Assembly (NCBI RefSeq): GCF_021173675.1
Contig: NZ_JAIHON010000020.1
Span: 113,012 to 177,011, forward strand
Direction: 5' to 3'
DNA length: 64,000 bases
DNA from: Streptomyces lincolnensis
GTDB lineage: Bacteria > Actinomycetota > Actinomycetes > Streptomycetales > Streptomycetaceae
Every line of letters begins with the position of its first letter. Within the stretch, counting starts at the first letter, position 1. Position numbers and translations under genes: made by a program. The notes beneath the pieces are model-generated. The model did no database searches, was not told where the DNA came from, and saw only the letters and a list, made by a program, of their open reading frames with translations. Below, one piece after another: positions 25,140 through 34,021 of the stretch.

Positions 25140-26029
25140 CGACCACTTCCCCCGACCGGCAGCTCGACGAGCTGCTGGGCCAGGTACTCGGATCCCTCCA
25201 GGGCAAGGACCCACGGCTGCGCGAGCTGGCCGGTGGCCTGGTCACTCACCTGCACGCCTTCGTACGGGAAGCCCGGCCCACCGAAGTCGAGTGGCAGCGG
25301 GCCATGGACTTCCTGGTCCGCACCGGAGCCGCCTGCACCGACCGCCGCAACGAGTTCATCCTGCTCTCCGACATGCTGGGCCTCACCTCCGCGGTGGACG
25401 AGGTCAACCATGCCGGGCCGCCCACGATGACACCCAGCTCCGTCGAGGGACCCTTCCATTCACCCGCACCGCCGCGCCCCATGGGCGCCTGGATCGCGGA
25501 AGGTCCTGAGCGGGAACGCGGCGAGGCCGCGGTCGTGCACGGCAGGGTCACCGACTGCGACGGAGTGCCCCTCACCGACGCTGTGCTGGACATCTGGCAG
25601 GCCAACGACACCGGCCTGTACGACAGCCAGGACGACGAGCAACCCGACGGCAATCTGCGGGCCTTGCTCACCACCGGCCCTGACGGCGCCTACTGGTTCC
25701 GTACGGTCAGACCCAGCAGCTACCCGGTCCCGACCGACGGCCCGGTCGGCGAGCTGCTCCGTGCCCTCGGCCGGCACCCGATGCGCCCCGCCCACGTCCA
25801 TCTCAGGGTCGAGGCGCCCGGCCACCGGCCGCTCACCACCCACGTCTTCGTCGACGCGGACCCCTATCTCGGCTCCGACGCGGCCTTCGCCGTCAAGGAC
25901 GCCCTCGTTGCGCCCTTCGTACCGTGCACCGACCCGGAGACGGCCCACCGGTTCGGCATGAGCGGCCAAGGTGCGTTCCTGCAGGCCCGGTTCGATATCC
26001 GGCTCGCGGCGGAAGGACCCGTCCAGTGA
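25136..26029 (+). CDS. Intradiol ring-cleavage dioxygenase (hydroxyquinol/catechol 1,2-dioxygenase family)
   Basis: A 297-residue non-haem Fe(III) dioxygenase. Residues 1-100 form the helical linker/dimer domain with RNEFILLSDMLGL. The catalytic beta-sandwich holds the iron ligands Y162 (DTGLYDSQ), Y196 (SSYPVP), H220 and H222 (AHVHLRV). SSVEGPFH is typical of the hydroxyquinol/catechol branch, as opposed to protocatechuate 3,4-dioxygenase. It would cleave a tri- or dihydroxybenzene from flavonol breakdown to a (hydroxy)muconate or maleylacetate. The next gene overlaps by GTGA. Confidence 0.9.
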   Translation: MTTTSPDRQLDELLGQVLGSLQGKDPRLRELAGGLVTHLHAFVREARPTEVEWQRAMDFLVRTGAACTDRRNEFILLSDMLGLTSAVDEVNHAGPPTMTPSSVEGPFHSPAPPRPMGAWIAEGPERERGEAAVVHGRVTDCDGVPLTDAVLDIWQANDTGLYDSQDDEQPDGNLRALLTTGPDGAYWFRTVRPSSYPVPTDGPVGELLRALGRHPMRPAHVHLRVEAPGHRPLTTHVFVDADPYLGSDAAFAVKDALVAPFVPCTDPETAHRFGMSGQGAFLQARFDIRLAAEGPVQ

Positions 26030-26883
26030 AGCTCATCGGATTGCGTCCGCCGTCGACACGGCGCGGCAGACAGCAGGTCATGGTCGGTGTCGTCGTGGAC
26101 GACCGGGTGACTCCCCTCGTGGATGCCGTCGACTTCTACGAGGACCTGCCGCGATGGCTGGAGCGGGCGCGCAAGGTCCGTCGTGGCTCCGTCCGGCTCG
26201 CGGACGTGATGCCGGAGCCGCCGGTACCGCCGTCGGCACGGGTCCTGTGCATCGGGCTCAACTACCGTGCGCACGCTGCCGAGGGCGCCTTCCAGGTGCC
26301 CGAGCATCCGACCGTCTTCGGACGTTGGACGGCCTCGCTCTCGGTGAGCGGACGTCCGGTGCCGGTACCCGCCAACGAACCGGGGCTGGACTGGGAGGGC
26401 GAAGTCGCGGCCGTCGTCGGCGCCCGGCTCAGCGATGCGGACGAGAGCGAAGCGGAGGCAGGAGTGCTGGGGTACGCAGCCTTCAACGACCTCACCGCCC
26501 GTACGGCGCAGAAGCTCACCGCCCAGTGGACTCTCGGCAAGAACGCCGACCTCAGCGGTCCGCTCGGCCCCATCGTCACGATCGACGAGACGGGCAGTCT
26601 CACCGACGGTCTGCGTCTGGTCACCCGGGTCAACGGCGAGGTCATGCAGGACGGGAACACCCGCGACATGATCTTCGCCGTGCCGGAGCTGCTTTCCCGG
26701 ATCAGCCGCACCATGACACTCCATCCCGGCGACATCATCGCCACGGGCACACCGGAAGGAGTCGGCTACGTCCGCAGGCCACCGCGTCTACTGACCCCTG
26801 GCGACGTCGTCGAGGTCGAGATCGACCGGCTCGGCCTGCTGCGAACCCCGATCACCGACGCCTCGGCGAGGTCCAGCGCGTGA
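26026..26883 (+). CDS. Fumarylacetoacetate hydrolase (FAH) family protein
   Basis: A 285-residue FAH-fold enzyme with a GTG start in the dioxygenase stop. Metal and active-site motifs are LNYRAHAAE, GLDWEGEVAAVVG (acid ligands) and the C-terminal LHPGDIIATGTPEGVG. The family hydrolyses acylpyruvates or hydrates/decarboxylates ring-cleavage products. Its place between an intradiol dioxygenase and a hydroxylase indicates a step after ring opening. The exact reaction cannot be read from sequence. Confidence 0.9.
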   Translation: MKLIGLRPPSTRRGRQQVMVGVVVDDRVTPLVDAVDFYEDLPRWLERARKVRRGSVRLADVMPEPPVPPSARVLCIGLNYRAHAAEGAFQVPEHPTVFGRWTASLSVSGRPVPVPANEPGLDWEGEVAAVVGARLSDADESEAEAGVLGYAAFNDLTARTAQKLTAQWTLGKNADLSGPLGPIVTIDETGSLTDGLRLVTRVNGEVMQDGNTRDMIFAVPELLSRISRTMTLHPGDIIATGTPEGVGYVRRPPRLLTPGDVVEVEIDRLGLLRTPITDASARSSA

Positions 26884-28472
26884 CGGACACGAGAGCACAG
26901 GTGCTGATAGCGGGTGGCGGGCCGGCCGGACTCGCGGCCGCCATCGAACTCGGCCGGCGCGGGGTGCGCACCTGCCTGGTGGAACCCCGCCTCACCGTCG
27001 ACGACGGCAGGCCCCGTGCCAAGACGACCAGCATCCGGACCATGGAGCATCTGCGCCGGTGGGGCCTGGCCGAACGGCTGCGTGCCGCAGCGCCGATGCC
27101 CGTCGCATGGTCCCAGGACGTCATCTTCTGCACCTCCCTGCTCGGCACCGAACTCACCCGCTTCCGCAACGCCTTCGGGCTCCATGAGGGCCGCAGCGAA
27201 CACTGGGCAGAAGCCGGTCAGCAGGTGCCCCAGCCGATCGTCGAGCGAGTGTTGCGCAAGGCGGTCTCCGAACTCGCCGCAGTGGACGTGCTCATCGGTC
27301 ACACCGTCACCTCCGTCGATCACGACGCGGCCGGGGTGCGCGCCACCGTTACCTCGGGTGACGGATCGTCCAGCATCGTCGAAGCCGACTACCTGCTGGG
27401 GTGCGACGGCTCGGGCGGGATCAGCCGTGCGGCGATCGGCGCCACGTACACCGGGACGTCCGGTGAACGCCCGAACCTCAACATCGTCTTCCGCGCACCC
27501 GGACTGGCACAGCGGATCACTCTGGATCGGGCCGTGCAGTACTGGATCGTCAGCCCCGAGGCCTCCGGGCTGATGGGCCGACTCGATCTGGCGGACCAAT
27601 GGTGGGCGATCGTCCAACACGCCGACACGCGGGCGTCCGGACCTGCCCCCGAGGCGCTGGTGCGTTCGCTCATCGGAGGCCCCGCTGACGATCTGGATGT
27701 ACAGGTCGTCGCCACTGACCGCTGGGTCGCCCGGATGATGCTCGTCGACCGTTACCAGCATGGGCGGGTCTTCCTTGTCGGCGACGCGGCCCATCTCAAC
27801 CCGCCATGGGGCGGTCACGGCTACAACACCTGCGTGGGCGACGCCGTGAACATCGCCTGGAAACTCGCCGCCGTCATCCATGGCTGGGGCGGCCCGGGAC
27901 TCCTGCAGAGTTACGAACCCGAGCGTCGGCCGGTCGCCGCGCAGACCATCGCCGACAGCGCGGCCCAGGAGCGGCTGCTCGCCCCGTCCTTCACAGACGC
28001 CGACGACGCTCAGTTGGCCACCGCACTTCAGGCCAAGCGCAGCGAATTCCACAGCGAAGGCCTGGTACTCGGTTACCACTACGCCGATTCCCCCGTCATC
28101 GTCGACGACGGCTCACCGACACCGGCCCACCAGCTCACCACTTACCACCCCTCATCACGCCCCGGCACCCGCCTGCCCCACACCTGGCTCCCCGACGGAC
28201 GCTCCCTCTACGACCTGCTCGGCGAGGGCTTCACCCTGCTGCGCCTGTCCGAGACCACCGATCCGGCCCCGCTGCAACAGGCGGCCCGTACCCGGGGGGT
28301 ACCGCTCACCACCGTCGACCTCTCGGCACTCGAGCTGGCCGACCGGTACGGCGCACCACTGCTCCTGATCCGGCCCGACCAGCACATCGCCTGGCGCGGC
28401 GCTACTGCGGCGCACGCCGGACGACTGATCGACACCGCACGTGGAGCACTTGTCGACGTCCTGACAGAGTGA
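26880..28472 (+). CDS. FAD-dependent aromatic monooxygenase
   Basis: A 530-residue flavoprotein hydroxylase (PheA/TfdB type), GTG start overlapping the FAH stop. The ADP-binding motif is IAGGGPAGLAAA at residues 10-21, a LLGCDGSGG segment follows, and the FAD motif is VGDAAHLNPPWGGHGYNT. A thioredoxin-like C-terminal domain (about 430-530) fits the class. It probably hydroxylates a phenolic fragment so that the neighbouring intradiol dioxygenase can cleave it. It is the last gene of a run that starts at the quercetinase. Confidence 0.92.
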   Translation: MTDTRAQVLIAGGGPAGLAAAIELGRRGVRTCLVEPRLTVDDGRPRAKTTSIRTMEHLRRWGLAERLRAAAPMPVAWSQDVIFCTSLLGTELTRFRNAFGLHEGRSEHWAEAGQQVPQPIVERVLRKAVSELAAVDVLIGHTVTSVDHDAAGVRATVTSGDGSSSIVEADYLLGCDGSGGISRAAIGATYTGTSGERPNLNIVFRAPGLAQRITLDRAVQYWIVSPEASGLMGRLDLADQWWAIVQHADTRASGPAPEALVRSLIGGPADDLDVQVVATDRWVARMMLVDRYQHGRVFLVGDAAHLNPPWGGHGYNTCVGDAVNIAWKLAAVIHGWGGPGLLQSYEPERRPVAAQTIADSAAQERLLAPSFTDADDAQLATALQAKRSEFHSEGLVLGYHYADSPVIVDDGSPTPAHQLTTYHPSSRPGTRLPHTWLPDGRSLYDLLGEGFTLLRLSETTDPAPLQQAARTRGVPLTTVDLSALELADRYGAPLLLIRPDQHIAWRGATAAHAGRLIDTARGALVDVLTE

Positions 28473-28813
28473 AAGTTCTTCAGCCGCCAGCCGGCAAATG
28501 ATGCCGCAGGCCAAGCTGAGGCTGGCGTCGCAGCCGACCTCGGGAGAAGGCTCCCAGCCGGCCTTCCGCAGGGCCCAGTCCGCAACGGGGCGCGATGTCG
28601 AAACACCGGCTGCCCGACTACCGCGCTGCGAACACGACCGTCGCGTCGAAGACCGGCGTGACCCGGCAGAGGTTACGGATGACCGACGTGCCCAAGCCCA
28701 AGTCGGTGATGGGAAGACGGCGGCCGTCATCGCCGGGTCTCCGCAGCGGGAGAGTCCCGTGCCTGTGTCGGTCAGGAGCAAGTACCGACAGCAGGATTGG
28801 AGCGCCTGGAGCG
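28473..28813. other. Non-coding gap after the flavin hydroxylase
   Basis: No gene with a start and ribosome-binding site is visible. On the minus strand a frame ending near 28618 contains LPITDLGLGTSVIRNLCRVT and VFDATVVFAAR, which has coding-like composition and may be the tail of a lost gene. I could not assign it. Confidence 0.4.
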
Positions 28814-28980
28814 ATGACCGCGCGCGACCTCCTCACGAGCAAGCAAGAGGGCACGCTCGTACGAGTGCAAGACCTCGGGCGGCCAGGCGTCACCGCTGTA
28901 GGCGTCGATGTGGGCTGCGTCGGCTGGTCCGCCGTTCCTGGCTGCGCCTCTGCCCGCGCGTGGTCGGTCCAGGAGCGTGC
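28814..28980 (+). pseudogene. Frameshifted remnant of a KipA/AHS2 biotin-dependent carboxyltransferase domain
   Basis: ATG 28814 opens a frame with GTLVRVQDLGRPGVTAVGV, the N-terminal signature of the AHS2 (allophanate hydrolase subunit 2/KipA) family. After that the homology appears to continue in another frame as RRSWLRLCPRVVGP, compared with the family's RgSLRLANRLVGNP. The gene is frameshifted and cut off just before the GH43 gene. Confidence 0.5.
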
Positions 28981-29031
28981 ATGGCGGCCGGAAGCCATGG
29001 GTGATTTCCCGAACAACACCAAGGAGAAGCA

Positions 29032-30540
29032 ATGGTCGGTACCCATGTGCACCTCGCACAGCGTCCAGTCATCCCCGGCTTTCACCCCGACCCGAGCGTC
29101 TGCCGAGTCGGCGACATCTACTACCTCGCAACGTCGTCGTTCGAGTACGCTCCCGGCGTCCCGATCTTCACCTCAACCGATTTGCGGTCGTGGACCCAGG
29201 CGGGGAACGTGCTGAGCCGGCCCGCGCAGCTGGCGGTGTCCGGAGCCGAGGCATCGCGTGGCATCTTCGCCCCCACGCTGCGGCACCACGACGGCCGGTT
29301 CTGGATGATCACCACAAACCTCTCTGACGGTGACGGTCACCTTCTGGTCACCGCCGACGATCCGGCAGGCTCCTGGAGCGATCCCGTACGCGTCACTGGT
29401 GCTCCGGGCATTGACCCGGACCTTGCGTGGGACGACGACGGCACCTGCTACCTGACCTGGTCCCAGTACGGACGTATCACGCAGGCTGTGCTTGACCCGG
29501 AGACAGGGAAACTGCTCACCGAGCCGCGCGCACTGTGGCAGGGCACCGGCGGCCAGTTCCCCGAGGGACCGCACCTGTACCGCGTCGGCGAGCACTGGTA
29601 CCTGCTGATCGCGGAGGGAGGCACCGGACAGGGACACGCGGTCACCATCGCTCGCGGCCCCGGCCCTTGGGGGCCGTTCGAGCCCTGCCCGCACAACCCG
29701 GTGCTCACCGCCCGGGGCACTTCGGCCGCCGTGCAGAACACCGGCCACGCCGACCTCGTGCAGCGCCCCGACGGATCCTGGGCGATGGTGCATCTCGGAG
29801 TGCGCGCGCGGGGTGCCTTTCCCAGCTGGCACGTCGTGGGCCGGGAGACCTTCGCCGTCGAGATCGACTGGGACGCCGGGTGGCCGTATGTCACAGGCCC
29901 CATCGAACCGGCAGAGTCGCCTTCGGTTGTGGTCGTTGAGAACATCTCCGCCGGCGACACTGCGGCGCTGCCGCCGACTTGGGTGCGCCCAGGCGGCTTT
30001 CCCGGGGAAGTTCTGAGCAGCGGTCAGGGGTGGCTGCTGCGAGCGCTGGCGGACGGTTTGAAGTCGCGTCAGGACGATGTCGCCTTCATCGGCCGTCGAC
30101 AGCAGCACATGCTAAGCAGGTTTCGCGCCGTCGTGTCCGCTCCGCAGGGCACCATCGGCGGCATCAGCATCCGCATCGACGCGCGGCACCACTTCGATCT
30201 GGAGGTCGAGGGTGACGAGGTGCGGGCCGTGGTCCGGATCGGTCCGGCCCGTTCGGTTCTCGGCCGGTGCCCCGTCTACCCAGGTCAGGACGTGACACTC
30301 GAGCTGCGAACTGAGCCTGCCCGAGGTGAGATTCTGAGCTCCGAGCGCGGCCCGGACCGCGTCGTGGCGGCGCTTGTGCAGGGCGCCGAGGTCCTGAATC
30401 TGGGGGACATCGACGGCCGCTACTTGTCCACAGAGCTTACCGGGGGCTTCACGGGGCGCCTCTACGGGATCTGGTGCGCGCGCGGCGAACTCGTCATGTC
30501 CAGCACCCGCTACGAGGGTACGGACGAGACGGAGGCGTGA
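29032..30540 (+). CDS. Glycoside hydrolase family 43 (beta-xylosidase/alpha-L-arabinofuranosidase)
   Basis: A 502-residue five-bladed propeller enzyme. The catalytic base is D20 in GFHPDPS, the pKa modulator D128 in GIDPD and the acid E178 in FPEGPH. A C-terminal beta-sandwich of about 190 residues (GH43_C2-like) follows. No signal peptide. AAGGAG sits seven bases before the ATG. It acts on xylo- or arabino-oligosaccharides. It stands alone between relics, though a GH31 alpha-xylosidase relic at 52.2 kb hints that a larger hemicellulose set once existed. Confidence 0.93.
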   Translation: MVGTHVHLAQRPVIPGFHPDPSVCRVGDIYYLATSSFEYAPGVPIFTSTDLRSWTQAGNVLSRPAQLAVSGAEASRGIFAPTLRHHDGRFWMITTNLSDGDGHLLVTADDPAGSWSDPVRVTGAPGIDPDLAWDDDGTCYLTWSQYGRITQAVLDPETGKLLTEPRALWQGTGGQFPEGPHLYRVGEHWYLLIAEGGTGQGHAVTIARGPGPWGPFEPCPHNPVLTARGTSAAVQNTGHADLVQRPDGSWAMVHLGVRARGAFPSWHVVGRETFAVEIDWDAGWPYVTGPIEPAESPSVVVVENISAGDTAALPPTWVRPGGFPGEVLSSGQGWLLRALADGLKSRQDDVAFIGRRQQHMLSRFRAVVSAPQGTIGGISIRIDARHHFDLEVEGDEVRAVVRIGPARSVLGRCPVYPGQDVTLELRTEPARGEILSSERGPDRVVAALVQGAEVLNLGDIDGRYLSTELTGGFTGRLYGIWCARGELVMSSTRYEGTDETEA

Positions 30541-31093
30541 CACCAGCCGGTCGGTGCCCACGGCTAGTCAGCCGGTCACGCGGATGTGTTCCGGCCCTGC
30601 AGCGGATATCGACGAGGACAATCATGGTCTGTGCTGGATGCCGTCGCGGTACACGGTTCAGGGGGCTGGCCAGCGTGGAGAACGGCGAAGTCCGCGTGGG
30701 CCTGTTCCACGGCTTTTGGATGCACCTCACGCTTGGGCGTGCCCGGCGGGCGCTCGGTGGATGCCGGCCACCGAGGGGCCCACCTCTTGCCCTCGCCGGT
30801 GGCCACGGTCGCGCGGATGCCCACGTTGTGCCCAACGCGATCAGCCGCCAGGCCCGGTTGGCGCGGGCGATGACGTGCTGGCCGACTTGTTACGCCAGGC
30901 CGAGCACGGCACGAACAACGTCGCGGCAGGCAGCTATCGCGACCCGGTCAGGTAGCCCTGCTCTGCAGGGCGCCGCCGTCAGTGTCGGCAGAGAGCTGAG
31001 GAAGAAGCCGTACGTGTCTGGAACGGCTGTGAGCAGGCGCCCGACGGCTGATCGACTGGCAGGGTGTTGCACGTGAAAGTGGCCCTCCTCAAG
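30541..31093. other. Gap with no supported gene
   Basis: This stretch lies between the convergent GH43 and response-regulator genes. All six frames give only short or Arg/Pro-rich translations without a ribosome-binding site. A 19-residue patch near 30870-30930 (DDVLADLLRQAEHGTN) recalls histidinol dehydrogenase but is too short to call. No hairpin terminator was recognised. Confidence 0.5.
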
Positions 31094-31762
31094 CTATAGC
31101 TTGGCCCTGACCAGCCCGATGTCGTACGCCGCGATCACGGCCTGGATGCGGTCGCGGGCCCCGATCTTGGTGAGGACGCGGCCGACGTGCTTCTTCACGG
31201 TGGACTCGGTGAGGACGAGTCGTTGGGCGATCTCGGTGTTCGTCCAGCCCCGGCCGATGGCGACGAAGACCTCACGTTCGCGGTCGCTGAGGGTCTGCAA
31301 CCTGGGGTCCTCGGCGGTGGGGGCTTCGGCCGGGGCGAGGACGTGGTGGGCGTAAGCGTCCAGTAGACGGCGGGTCAGGCGGGGGGCCACCACGGCGTCG
31401 CCCGTCGCGACCGCACGGATACCCGCGACGAGTTCCTCGGGGCGGGCGTCTTTGAGCAGGAATCCGCTGGCGCCGGCCCGCAGGCCCTCGTAGGCGTACT
31501 CGTCGAGGTCGAAGGTGGTGACGATGAGGACGCGGGTGCGACCGCCGGTGGCGATGATGCGGCGAGTGGCCTCGATGCCGTCCGTTCCGGGCATACGGAT
31601 GTCCATGAGAAGGACGTCGGGGCGCAACTCCGCGGCCAGGCGGACGGCCTCCGCACCGTGCTCGGCCTCGCCGACCACGTGCAGGCCCGGGGTGCCCTCA
31701 AGGAGCATGCGCACGCCCATGCGCTGCAGGGGCTGGTCGTCGGCGATCAGCACGGTGGTCAT
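31094..31762 (-). CDS. NarL/LuxR-family response regulator
   Basis: A 222-residue two-component regulator. The receiver has phosphoacceptor D54 in LLMDIRMPG. A linker leads to a LuxR-type helix-turn-helix with LSDREREVFVAIGRGWTNTE and STVKKHVGRVLTKIGARDR. The start overlaps the stop of the histidine kinase gene by ATGA. Four coupled genes (ATPase, permease, kinase, regulator) form a BceAB/DrrAB-like self-regulated transport module, so its main target is probably its own operon. Confidence 0.95.
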   Translation of the reverse strand: MTTVLIADDQPLQRMGVRMLLEGTPGLHVVGEAEHGAEAVRLAAELRPDVLLMDIRMPGTDGIEATRRIIATGGRTRVLIVTTFDLDEYAYEGLRAGASGFLLKDARPEELVAGIRAVATGDAVVAPRLTRRLLDAYAHHVLAPAEAPTAEDPRLQTLSDREREVFVAIGRGWTNTEIAQRLVLTESTVKKHVGRVLTKIGARDRIQAVIAAYDIGLVRAKL

Positions 31763-33126
31763 CGCGGGAGTTCTCCCGATGCTTCCGGCGCGGGCGTCGC
31801 CTCAAGTACGACGTCAACGACCCAGCCGTGGCCGGTGTCGCGCGGTCCGATGATCACCGTGCCGCGGTACATGGCGGCTCGCTGGCGGATCCCGACCAGG
31901 CCGTGGCCGGGTGCGTGTTCATGTGCGGCCGGCTTCGGTGGCGGGGGAGACCCGGGGGGTCTGCCGGTGTCGGCGACTCGGATCCGTACCTCTCCCGCCT
32001 CTGCGGTGATGTCGACCTCGGCGGTCGTGGCGGTCCCCGCGTGCCTGAGCGTGTTGGTCAGCGACTCCTGCACGATGCGGTACACGGTGAGCTGTACGCC
32101 GCTGCCCAGCGAGTCGAGATCGCCCACCGTCCGGTAGGCCGCGCGCAGGCCTGCTGCGCGCACCCGTGCCAGTAGGGGGTCCAGATCCCGGATGCCGGGC
32201 TGAGGGCTGAGCGTCCTTTCACCGTCCCGTTCCTCACGCAGGACCCCCAGGACCCGGCGCAGTTCGCTCATGGCCTGGCGGCCGGTGTCGGCGAGGATGC
32301 GCAGGGCGTCGGTGGACTGCTCGTTCCGGTTGGCGGCGAGGGTCGCGGCGCCGTCTGCGAGGCTGACCATGACGGAGAGGTTGTGGCCGACGATGTCGTG
32401 CATCTCGCGGGCGACTCGGGAGCGTTCGGCGGCCGCGGTGAGTTGCATGCGTTGGTGCTGCTCGATCTCCAGCCGTCGGGCGCGGTCCTCCAGCGCAGCC
32501 AGGTACATCCGTCGGATGCGGAGTGTCAGGCCGACGGCGATGGCCGCCGTGACCGTGGCCAGCAGGAAGAAGCTGCCGACGAATGGATGTTCGGTCGACG
32601 CCAGGAAGAAGACAACCAGGATCCCCTCGACGACGGTCAGAGCGGCTGCCCAGCCCAGCGCCCGCAACGAACCGTTCCGGGCCAGGGTGTACAGAGCGAT
32701 GAGTGCGCTGGCGCTCGTCGGCAGCCAGAGACCCATCGTCCATTGGGCGAGGGAGACCGCCGCGATCACGAAGTACGTGAGCGCCGGGGCCTTGCGGCGC
32801 CACCACAGCGGAACGATGAGAGCGGCGTGGCAGCCGAACAGGGCGCCGGAGGTCAGTTGGTCACGGGTGGTGGTGTCCCCGAAAGGGGCGTTGCCGTCGC
32901 CCCGGAGCAGGACCGGCAGGCTGAACAGGACGACGGCCAGCACCACTGTGGTGTCGAGCAGCCACGGATGCCGGCGGTCCAGCCGCTGTCGGCGACCCTG
33001 GTCGCGCAGCAGCCTGCCGAGCAGCGGATGCGCCCAGGCGGCACCGAACCCGAGGGACGGCGTGACCGCTGCCGTCCCCCGGGTGCCGGCCCCGGCGGCT
33101 GCCGAACGATGCGAACTCATGGACAC
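31759..33126 (-). CDS. Sensor histidine kinase, NarX/DesK class
   Basis: A 455-residue membrane kinase. About five to six helices occupy residues 50-190. The HisKA_3 domain follows with the phosphorylated histidine in AREMHDIVGHNLSVMVSL. The HATPase has LTNTLRHAG (N-box) and GHGLVGIRQRA (G-box). There is no large extracellular sensor, so it may sense the membrane or the partner permease. GTG 33126, five bases after GGAGG, is preferred to the ATG two codons later. Confidence 0.93.
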   Translation of the reverse strand: MSMSSHRSAAAGAGTRGTAAVTPSLGFGAAWAHPLLGRLLRDQGRRQRLDRRHPWLLDTTVVLAVVLFSLPVLLRGDGNAPFGDTTTRDQLTSGALFGCHAALIVPLWWRRKAPALTYFVIAAVSLAQWTMGLWLPTSASALIALYTLARNGSLRALGWAAALTVVEGILVVFFLASTEHPFVGSFFLLATVTAAIAVGLTLRIRRMYLAALEDRARRLEIEQHQRMQLTAAAERSRVAREMHDIVGHNLSVMVSLADGAATLAANRNEQSTDALRILADTGRQAMSELRRVLGVLREERDGERTLSPQPGIRDLDPLLARVRAAGLRAAYRTVGDLDSLGSGVQLTVYRIVQESLTNTLRHAGTATTAEVDITAEAGEVRIRVADTGRPPGSPPPPKPAAHEHAPGHGLVGIRQRAAMYRGTVIIGPRDTGHGWVVDVVLEATPAPEASGELPR

Positions 33127-33145
33127 CAGTGCCTCCGTCGCCGGA

Positions 33146-34021
33146 TCAGGCGTCGGACTTGACGAGGCGGTAACCTGCCCCGGCGAGTGTCAGGGCCACC
33201 CAGCCGGCGAAGACCGCGAGGCCCGTTGCTGGTGAGAGGGAGCCCGAGGCCTCGTGCAGGGCGTAGACGGCCGAGCCCGCGTTGCTGGGGAAGTAGGGGT
33301 TGATGTTGTCGTACAGCGAGTCCGGCAGGAGCGAGGCCAGGCCGGGCAGGATGAGCAGGATACCGACCAGGACTGCGATGGCTCCGGCAGAAGAGCGGAT
33401 CAGAACGCCCAGGGCCACGCCGAACACGGCGACCAGGCCGAGGTAGACACCGGCGCCGGCCAGACTGCGCAGGACGCCGTCGTCCCCCAGGGACAGAGCG
33501 ATGTTCTCGCCGTCCAGCCCCGGGGTGCCCAGCAGGAACGCGGCCAGGGCGCCGATGCTGGTGAGGACCAGGGCGATCGGGCCGATCACGGCGGCCTTCG
33601 ACCACAGGACGGGCAGCCGGCGTGGTACCGCGGCCAGGGTGGAGCGGATCATGCCGGTGCTGTACTCACCCGCGGACAGCAGCACCCCGAGTACGCCGAC
33701 GGCCAGCGAGGCGAACGTGACACCAGTCAGGGCCAGGCTCACCGCGGTGCTGTCGACGCTGGCCCCACCCGGCGGCCCGCCGGTCGCTGCGCCCGGACTG
33801 TAGGTGTAGGAGGCTATCGTCCCGAAGAGGACCAGCAGGAACACGGCGACACCCAGGGTGATCCAACTGGAGCGCAGTGACCAGAACTTGGCCCACTCCG
33901 AGCGCAGCACCCGCAGACCGGTCACCTTGTAGGCAGTAGCGGACGTGGGGGCGTCGGGCGCCGTGGAGAGTTGGGTGTACCTGCCAGGGCGCCGATTGGG
34001 ACGGAGTGAGGTGGTGGGCAT
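33146..34021 (-). CDS. ABC-2 type transporter permease
   Basis: A 291-residue membrane protein with six predicted helices and the pattern of ABC-2 permeases that begin RSEWAKFWSLRSSWITLGVA. It starts inside the stop codon of the ATPase gene (ATGA), so the two are translationally coupled and form the exporter. The kinase gene follows 19 bases downstream. Confidence 0.92.
   Translation of the reverse strand: MPTTSLRPNRRPGRYTQLSTAPDAPTSATAYKVTGLRVLRSEWAKFWSLRSSWITLGVAVFLLVLFGTIASYTYSPGAATGGPPGGASVDSTAVSLALTGVTFASLAVGVLGVLLSAGEYSTGMIRSTLAAVPRRLPVLWSKAAVIGPIALVLTSIGALAAFLLGTPGLDGENIALSLGDDGVLRSLAGAGVYLGLVAVFGVALGVLIRSSAGAIAVLVGILLILPGLASLLPDSLYDNINPYFPSNAGSAVYALHEASGSLSPATGLAVFAGWVALTLAGAGYRLVKSDA

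Noticed and set aside
30576..30824. Possible transposase fragment on the minus strand
   Set aside because: No DDE-type or helix-turn-helix motif, and no terminal inverted repeats were found around it.
30860..30955. Possible histidinol dehydrogenase remnant (DDVLADLLRQAEHGTN)
   Set aside because: Only about 15 residues resemble the family and no second block was found. It could be chance.
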